A stretch of DNA of 64,000 nt from contig OY754327.1 of the NCBI GenBank assembly GCA_963573305.1, forward strand, positions 138,920,855 to 138,984,854, given 5' to 3'. Made by a program: the position numbers and the translations under genes. Each line of letters begins with the position of its first letter. Within the stretch, counting starts at the first letter, position 1. The stretch is from Pyrrhosoma nymphula (taxonomy: Eukaryota > Arthropoda > Insecta > Odonata > Coenagrionidae). This document shows, piece after piece, positions 26,401-35,400 of the stretch. The notes beneath the pieces are model-generated. The model made no database searches, was not told the DNA's origin, and was given only the letters and a program-made list of their open reading frames with translations.

Positions 26401-29400
26401 TTTACACAGTTGAATGAGCAGTCCTGGCTGATTGTTTAAGTAGGTATTCCTATGGAATCATTCTTTGATTCTACAGCAGATGCAGCTTTACGATGCTAAT
26501 TCATTCCAAAGGACAGTTTATAATGTGAATTTCATCGTAAAGTGAACCAGCATATTACTGGCAAGGAATTGGTTTAACTATAGTACAACTATGCATACAT
26601 TAACACCAGTGCATTCACAATCAGTGTTACTCAATATAGTATAGGTTCAGAATACACTGGAATCAAATGATTTAAATAATACTTAACCAATATTTCAACT
26701 TTACACAAGATATAGTCAACACATTGCATTTCCTTGCATGAATATGCAAGATGTAACACCTTGCCCCCATACTTGCTGTCTAACTGCGAAGCAATATCTG
26801 CGACTTTATATTTACATAATCGCATTTTAAAACAATAGTAAGAGAACGTGGACTAGAAATTATTCAACTCTCATTATACCTCTGCTTACTACTTGGCATC
26901 AGCAATTAGGCATCTTTCTTTTGGTCACATAGACGACAGATGGAGGAACAGTCAGTAACTTTTCCATGAATAATAATTTACGCGTGCATCGCCGTCATCA
27001 CTCACCTGTCTTTTACTTCCTAAGATATTCCTTCTCCTTCTGCCAAGCCAGCAGCATTGATATCATTGCTATTGTTCTCTCGGTCAGGGGCATCCATTAG
27101 AGATAGAATAGCAAAATAACAATAGTGACAGCAGCAGTGGGGGAGAACTTTCACTCAAACCTCTTTTCTCAGAACAGCTGACTGACTCTTCAGGGTTGGG
27201 ATAGGATATCGGGGGTTGGTTGTTTACTTTATGGACCCACAACCTTCTAAGAGGCATCCAAAAATCGCATAGGTACAAAAACATGTAAGAAGGACACTGA
27301 GGACATAACTATTTTAATGGAAGCTTTGCTAAGAACAAGTTGAACTTTCAAATTGAAACAATAATAATGTCTTTTGCAATGATGAATCAGGCACATGAAA
27401 AGGTAAAAAATGAGGGTATACGCATAGTAATACTTTGCGTGCCATGGACGTAATATTATGTCCAAGTAAACTTTTTGAAGTCTGCCAAGGACTAATATTA
27501 CGTCCTTCTATTTAGACGGTTTCAAATACGCTAAGCCGCAATATTACACCTGTAGTCTTTGCTAATACGCTGCTCGCTAGAGCTGTAATTGTGAAAAACA
27601 TCCAACAGATGAAATAAGCATCCAATTTTTGGTCTTGAAAACGTCATGATTTAAGTGCCTACTGGCAGTTCCTTGCACTAGCGCACCATCCTTCATGTGT
27701 TCCAGTAGTGAGTCTGGTGTCCTTTGTTGAGAGACTCTCTTGAGTGATTTTTACTGTGTTCAGCATGGCAAATGATAGTTTGCGTGATAATGATATATTG
27801 GATGAAATTTACCGAAACTTGGCAGAAAGTATGGAAGATGATGATGATAGTGATGAGGATCCAGTTTCCGAGAGCCTTCAGATAATCCTGATTCTGGTAA
27901 CAATCACGACGATTATTACTTGGAATGCCTTTCTCCTTCTGTATTTCATTTTATCGAAGCCACATGTATTCGTGAAGGTAATACTGTACAGACAGTCTCA
28001 AAACATAAGTTCATAAGCTTCAAACAGAATTCAGTAGCGATGACAACGCAAGTGCACATGGTGTTGCGTCAGCTTTGGTGCCCATTCGTGGTCACGGAAG
28101 GGTACGAGGCGAGATCTATGAATACAGTCGCTTGTTTGATTTTTTTATTACTTTTGGCTGTTTCTTTTTTTGGGATTCATTCCACAATGTTAAAATTGCA
28201 AAAAACAATATTTCGCTGGTCCTCCTGCCAGCTTCATCAGGTTAACTGAACTGATTCCTTAGTCTCGCTTGTCTTTATATATATATATATATGAGTGAGG
28301 ACTCCCATTGTTGTCGGAATTTTAAAATTTGAAAAATTCGTTTAAGATTTCTACTCAACGTGTAACGTCTTCTCGGTTGACGTTCTCCGGTCTCTTTACA
28401 ATTTCTATAGCCTCCTTGATTAGGCAGGAGGACCAGCGAAATATTGTTTTTTGCAATTTTAACATCGCGAAATGAATCCCAAAAGAAGAAACAGTCAACA
28501 CTACATCCGCGGAAGCCTACGAGCTAATTTTTATTACTTTTTTGATCAGGATCTCTTCAGCCATATCAAACAGCAGACAAATGTGTATGCTAGGCAAAAG
28601 ATTCAGATGAAAAGGAGAATAAATGAGATCTCACCTCGTAGTAGACTCACTCAATTGAAAACTGTAACAATTGGTGACATATAAAAATTTATTGCCATTA
28701 TTTTACACACGAGTATCAGTGAAAGACCAGCACTGACCGATCATTGGAGCACAAAACCTTATGAAAATGAAGCTTATTTCTCTCAATTATGTGTAAAAAA
28801 AATGTTAAACTTCAGCAAAAATGGCAGGTTTTTGCAGAATGCCAGCATTGTAATAAGAACCTGGAACTCAAAGTGTTAAAAGGTAAAAAAATAAAGTTTT
28901 TCCTTGAAAAATTGATGTAAGGTGGTTTGTTTAATCCTATCTAGATGAAGGTTTTTAAAGTATCCAATTACTTTATCTTCATAGTTGCACTATGAACCTT
29001 CACTCCTTTCTACGTCAGGATGTTTTCTTTACAATCCATCCAATCGTGTCCCAATCAGCGAGTTATCCCTTAATGTCATCATACATCACAGAATTTCTAT
29101 TATTGGTAGTATCCACCTAGCAGCTACTTTATTCAACCATTTTCTTCAATTCTTCTGTGTTCAGCTCCCTCCGATGGCAATTGATGAGCTCGCTCGCATA
29201 TGGATATCGCATTTCCATCAACCTTTAGCCCTTATGTTCGACCGAGGTAAATTATTTCCTCATATATCGCATGCTCTATATTAAACCCTTGGACAACTTC
29301 CAGCCACATATTATACCTAGGGGAATTGTGGCATCTGGAGGAAACTTCATTCCAGGAGTCCACAATTAAGCGAATACCATCTAAAATGTAGAAGTGTGAC

Positions 29401-32400
29401 CTCAAGAAATCTGAGATGGAATTCGGACAGCTGGTCTCCTTAAAGTACTTAGAAAAAAATTTTTTAAATTGGCAATTACTTTCTGATTCATTGGTTGGAG
29501 CAAATAAGTGTTATTGGAAGGGAGGAATTGCACTTATAATAAGGTGAATTCCATTTTAATGGATGCGGCAAGATCTGGATCGTGACCTGGGGCATAAACC
29601 AACAACAATACTGTGTGGCAGTTTTATTCTCTCAAGGTAACTTTTGACAGGAGGGCAGAACTCCAATAACACCCACTCACTAAAAACGTGGCATTTAGAT
29701 ACCTAGGTTGAACTTGCGGACTTTATTTTTCTTGAAAGCCATTGCTTAAGTGTATTGTTTGTTTATTCAGTGTATGTATTTACTAAAATAAATATTTGCT
29801 GCATACTATGAAAATAAAGGCCCAGAAGTTCATTCCTAATGTTTCACCCTGCATTTACCAATTTTAATGGAAATTTACCATTATTTTTAACAAATATCGT
29901 GTATGATGAACACTCCTGACCATTCTGTTTGTAATATTGGTTGATATTTGTTTAAAAGTTGGAAATGCACAGAAAAAACCCACTGAATGCAATTCTGAGC
30001 TTATATGTATTTTTCCAGCAAGCAACAAATATTGCTTTAGTAAATTCATTACGTAAACAAATAATTGACCACAGTCACTCACCATGAAGACATCAACCAC
30101 TGAGATGAAAGGTAGAGATTACCTCTTCTTGCAAGCCGAGGAAGGGTCCAGCATCCTGTGGGATTGGCGTCCCTAAATACCCGTGATGTTGTTTGCTTGC
30201 CTGCATCTCACTTAGCCACTTAACCTTGTTGGCAAGCCATTTGTTCTTGCATGGAAACATCTACACTGTTTATAAACCACATTTGTTTCTCCCCCACGAT
30301 ACAGGCTACGCTTCAACAAAATATGTTGCTCCACAAAAAGCTCATAGCAAATAATTTCCACATAACCTCAGAATCTCTTATTACTATCTATACTACTTAA
30401 ATCTTAATATCTCTTTTCTGCCAATATCATGTTCACTATTGAACGAAAAATTGATTCACTTAAGTCATTATTCGAGCGCGGTTCCTGGGAAATTTTAAGT
30501 GCATACATCGCTGTATATAAAAAAGTAATAACCCGTTCATTGTTTATGGCCTTGAGAAAGTCCCAAGACTAATCAAAGCCCATTCTATTCACGGAAGTAT
30601 CCTTGTATTTTCAAAATCTAAACATATTAGGCCTGTCGGCATGTGAAGCCTCTTTTTGGGCAAACATAGAATCCCAAAATTTGCTTCGAAAGCCTCCCAA
30701 GGCTGGTTCATTGAAAATTCAGCAAAAAGGGCTAAAAATTAAAAGCTATTGTTGTTACTGCTGTAAATGTATGGGATTGGGCATTTTACAGTGCTTCCAT
30801 AAAATATTCAAAAGAAAAAAATTTGTTCTGAGTGGAACTCGAACTCACGCCATCTTATGGGGAAGACTGGCACAGCGCCTCAACCCACTCTGACATGGCT
30901 ACTGTTGAGGGAGGTGTTCACTGTAAAGGATTTATACGGAGGAAAATTTTATAGTAGCATTTTTTTTGCAAACCTGAGCCTATGTTGAAGAAAGCCATGA
31001 CACTTTTCCTGCAATCCTTTAATAGTTTCAGAAAATAATTGCGTCATTTGGATCCTGAGCATCTGTCTCGCCATGTCTCCTTGTTAGTAGTGAAAATACG
31101 ATGTCATACAGCATAAAATACATGAACCACTATTCCAGCAATGCCTGGAAGCCTATCTTGGCCACATGTCAAAAGTGGCAGTATTCCAAAAAGGCAGGAA
31201 TCAACTAAAACTTTCCCCTCTGCGCCAACCAGTCATGACATACCTGACCAGGATGGGAAGAGTATATAAGATGACAAAACTTTCACCTTGACATTCAACT
31301 GCCCTGATGACAATGCCCGAGTCAGATGCTGAAACATTGGCTTACAGGAGTCCTTAACCCATTGGGAAACCAAAGAAAAGTTCCTGCATAGTTTTATATT
31401 CTTTAGGCTGTTTTATGCAAGGAACTTTAGTGTACCATCTGATGTATGTAAGTCACCTAACCTTTGTAAGGATGTGCATTGAAAATTGCATCGTGTAAAG
31501 CAGTGAATTGTTAGAATTCATGAGCAAATACATAAAAAGCAGATGGGAAAATAGCCCCTGCTCTAATTCCATGCCTGCTTCCTCGCAATTTCTGTACATC
31601 AAATTGCACAATTGAGTGCCTCATGTAAAACAGTATTTAGAATCAGCATGGAAACATATCTTACCCTAGTAGCAGAGGAAGTTGTCACAACGTTGTGACA
31701 ACGTTACAATGGGAAAAGGTACAAGTGCACACAACGTTGATGTTGGTTGTTGTAACGTTGCATGCACGTTGCCTCAACATCCAAATTTCCCAAAAAACCA
31801 CGTTGCTGCAACGTTATCAGGGCAACATCGATGCAACGTTATCAGTGAAACATTTTTAAGGCAGCGTTTAAAAATTTCCCTAGTTTTAGCCATCAATGAA
31901 ATTATCCCATAATTAACATTAATGTTGATAACTTGTCAACAGACAGTTCTTTCTTAGTTACTCAGGTCAAACTTTCTCCCTTAAAACTCCCTGCCCTCTC
32001 CACTGGCTTTTCCCTGCCCTCTCAAAATAAAAAAAGGGAATCCACGTATTTTATACTATGCATGTTATGATCGCGCGATGAAATAAGGATGTACATTATA
32101 TTATCCTACCTATTATCTACCTGACTACTTTGTATCTATCTAATTATGGTAAGTCCTACGGCTCTAAGCGCACATCCTTGACCCCGAAATTACAAAACTA
32201 GCGTCTTGAAAGTCGTATATATATGGCCACTCCCGTGGATTAATGTGACTTCGAGAACTAATTTTTAAATTGCGATTACGTGATTATAGTTAGAGGAAAT
32301 ACCATCCAATCACGATGACAGTTATTAGGCATTAATTAATTGCAACCTATATTGCCACGTAGTATGAATGTAAATGCAATATTACTGAGAATAAACAAGA

Positions 32401-35400
32401 ATTTATTAAATTCCCACATGCTTGTTCACATTCACGTTCACAAGCAGACAACTAACTAGTAGAATACATTATTCAAAATGAAATATACATATCTTTATAC
32501 GTGAAGACAATGTTCACGTGCGCGAATTCAAAGTGCCGCAGTTTGCCAACCCCTGTGGTATAATTACAGATAAAGCATAATTTATCATAGCTGACGTCAA
32601 CGTTGCATGCACGTTGATTCAACGTCGACTGATAACGTTGTTCTTGGACGTTGATGCAACGTTGTGGCAACGTGCAGGTTGTCATGTAACCTTGTGCACG
32701 TTGATGCAACGTTGTGACAACGTCCTCTGCTACTAGGGTAGGTAGCTCTATATGAACAAGCAAAACTGAAACAGGAAGACTTTATGCTGTGGTTGTAACA
32801 TTACACTGCAATCACTTGAAGAAGATATCCCTTCAGAGAGAACACTCTCAGAATATATATTTTTATACATTTCACGTTATCCTGAAAACAGCCTCAAAGG
32901 CTTTATATTTCAGGCATTTTAACGGATAACAACAAACAAACACAAACATGCCCTGGGAGGTGAAAATTCTACCCAGATGGGATATGAACCCTCAACTCTT
33001 GTGTTGGCAGGCAAGGACTCTACCCATCGCCACTGGGGCCAGTGAATTAGTATTCTGTGAGAGAAAATTCATGCGCATTTTCAGGGAAGATTAATTGAGA
33101 TTAAGCTGATCATCAATTTCACACATTTGCTAACTGCCTGAGATGCACATTCCAAATAAATATACATGTATGTATGTAAAAATTTGAAACAGAAAACACA
33201 GATTTTATGTTGGCCTTACCAGCATTTTGAGATCCATTATTCCTTTTCACCTGGATTCTATCAGCAGATTGTCCTTTGTGCTCATAATCATAATAATCTA
33301 TATTCTCGTCTTCTTCATCTATAGGAATCTCTTCCCATTTTTCTGTTGCCTGGCTTTGTGCTAAATCAACTTTTCTCAAAGGTGAGATAGGAACATAGCT
33401 CACTTTCATCACTGAGTCACTGAACTGGCCAGCAATATCACTTTGAAATTTAACTTGAAGGTCCTTTAGCACAACAAACCGCCTAGTAGCCATGAAAATG
33501 TCAGCCTAAAATAAAATATTGTTTACATGTGGGTATTATTTTTATATAATGTCGTTAGATTTTTTCTCATTAAATATGTATACTATACTTTTATAGAATG
33601 CCTAGGCATTTGCCAGTAAATTTATGATTAATAAATAAATTTTGTACAAATAATTAATACTTAAGATGTCTTCATGCATATTCATACAATTTTTCTGGCT
33701 TAGAACACTCAAATTTGAAAAAATTACCACCCTAGATATTAACACATAGAGGAGGTTAAAAATAGAACTGAATTTTACTCACTACCCAGATGCATGATAT
33801 TTTCTAATAATATCAATATGACCTCATAAATCAGAGGATGGGGGAACCAACAAAAATGATTCCCTTTCATATAAAAAAAAGCACTTTCTTAAAAATACAT
33901 TTATCCCTCTCCTAGTCAACTGCAGGGGTCATGTTCTCCAAAGAGAAACTTCTTGTAGATTTATCCAAATCCACTTGTAAATTTGAATTAGGGAGGGATA
34001 GAAGAGGCTACCGAAGAGGAAATGCTTACTGAGTCTGTGCAGCTGCCAACAGATTTGGGGCTGTCCATAAATGATGTCACACAATTTTGGACCAAACTAG
34101 ACCCCCTCCTCCCCGTCAAGTTGGTCACAAATAGTGTCACCCCCCCCCCCAGGCTTTAATGAAGTCACAAACATTAAAAACGTCTACCCCTCCTCCACAG
34201 TCTGAGTAAAAATAAGACATAATATACAGTGGAAGTATGGATGTCACATAAAGCATAGCCCCCTCCTCCCACACATTGTCAGAAGGTGATGACCCCCAAT
34301 CGGGTGGACGTCATTTATGGACAGCCCTTTGTGTGGCTGCCTACACAAACTTTGCAACCATTAGAAACTGTGTAGGCACTTCCTCTTCAGTACCTATCAA
34401 TATTTTGAATGTTAGGAATTTTAAAAATGACATCATTCTACAATTGAGAACTATAAGAAGGCAACCAACATTTCCAGGATATTTTAGGAATATATATGTA
34501 TTTTAATATCATGCCAATGGTGAATTTGGTCAATATATTAGGTATGCTTTTACTTTAATGATAGCATGATTAAATATGACATCAGTCTACAATCGAAGGA
34601 GGTTTTGAATACATTTGTTCCTGATAATTTTAGTCTAGATTAGATAAATTTAGGTCTTATCTGGAAAAATCTACCAGTAGGAAAAAGAGAAGTATTTTGC
34701 AAAATTAAAGTGTCATAAAATGATATCATTATTTGTTGAGTCAAAACTGCTGAAGTTGACAATCAACTTCATATTACACTCAATTATTGGAATTTTATCA
34801 TGATAATCAAGGGAAATGATCAACAATTTCCTAGTTTCTTAGGAAAAGTACAACTGGTGGTAATGAGAATCATGCATGTGCTGCATTACCTTGGTAATAA
34901 AATGTATTAAGTCAAACTACCACCACATCTAGTCCTCTGCAACTTAATGAATCTTCGTAAATGACCATTATGGCTAAAGGCAATTAATATCTAGGTACAT
35001 CAAAACTAAATATTACAAACTTTGGGCTAACAGAAACCTCTCCAACATCTGTGCTCTGTATAGTATTTATATTTTTAGCATATATTTTCATTTGTACTTT
35101 TCCCAGTATTTTTAAGCTTGGCTGCTAATGATAAAAATGTTATTTCAATGTTATACTACTTGATCTTACTTCTTAAACTTAAGAGCGATTTAATTTGAGG
35201 AAATTTGTGATAGAAAAACATTGGTGGCAAGCCCGGGAAAGGAATAAAATTATCTCAAAACGATATCTATCCTAATAAGGCATAAAAGCTGCTTTTCCAA
35301 GTTAAATCTTACGGTTCCTTTAGGACCATGGACAGTAATTTCAGGTACTCCAACATCCTGAATAGTCAAGGCCACACCAGGTAATCCGCCAATATTTTCC

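Larger units (their letters stand above)
27431..28875 (+). mobile_element. piggyBac-like transposon relic, 1.45 kb
   Basis: The right end is intact: on the minus strand CACTTTGAGTTCCAGG, followed by TTAA at 28876-28879. The left end is TACTTTGCGTGCCATGG with a mutated target site (GTAA at 27427-27430). A subterminal palindrome GGACGTAATATTATGTCC is at 27446-27463, with a related motif at 27489-27505. Inside are remnants of the transposase (separate entry) and a fold-back insertion (28157-28497). Confidence 0.75.
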
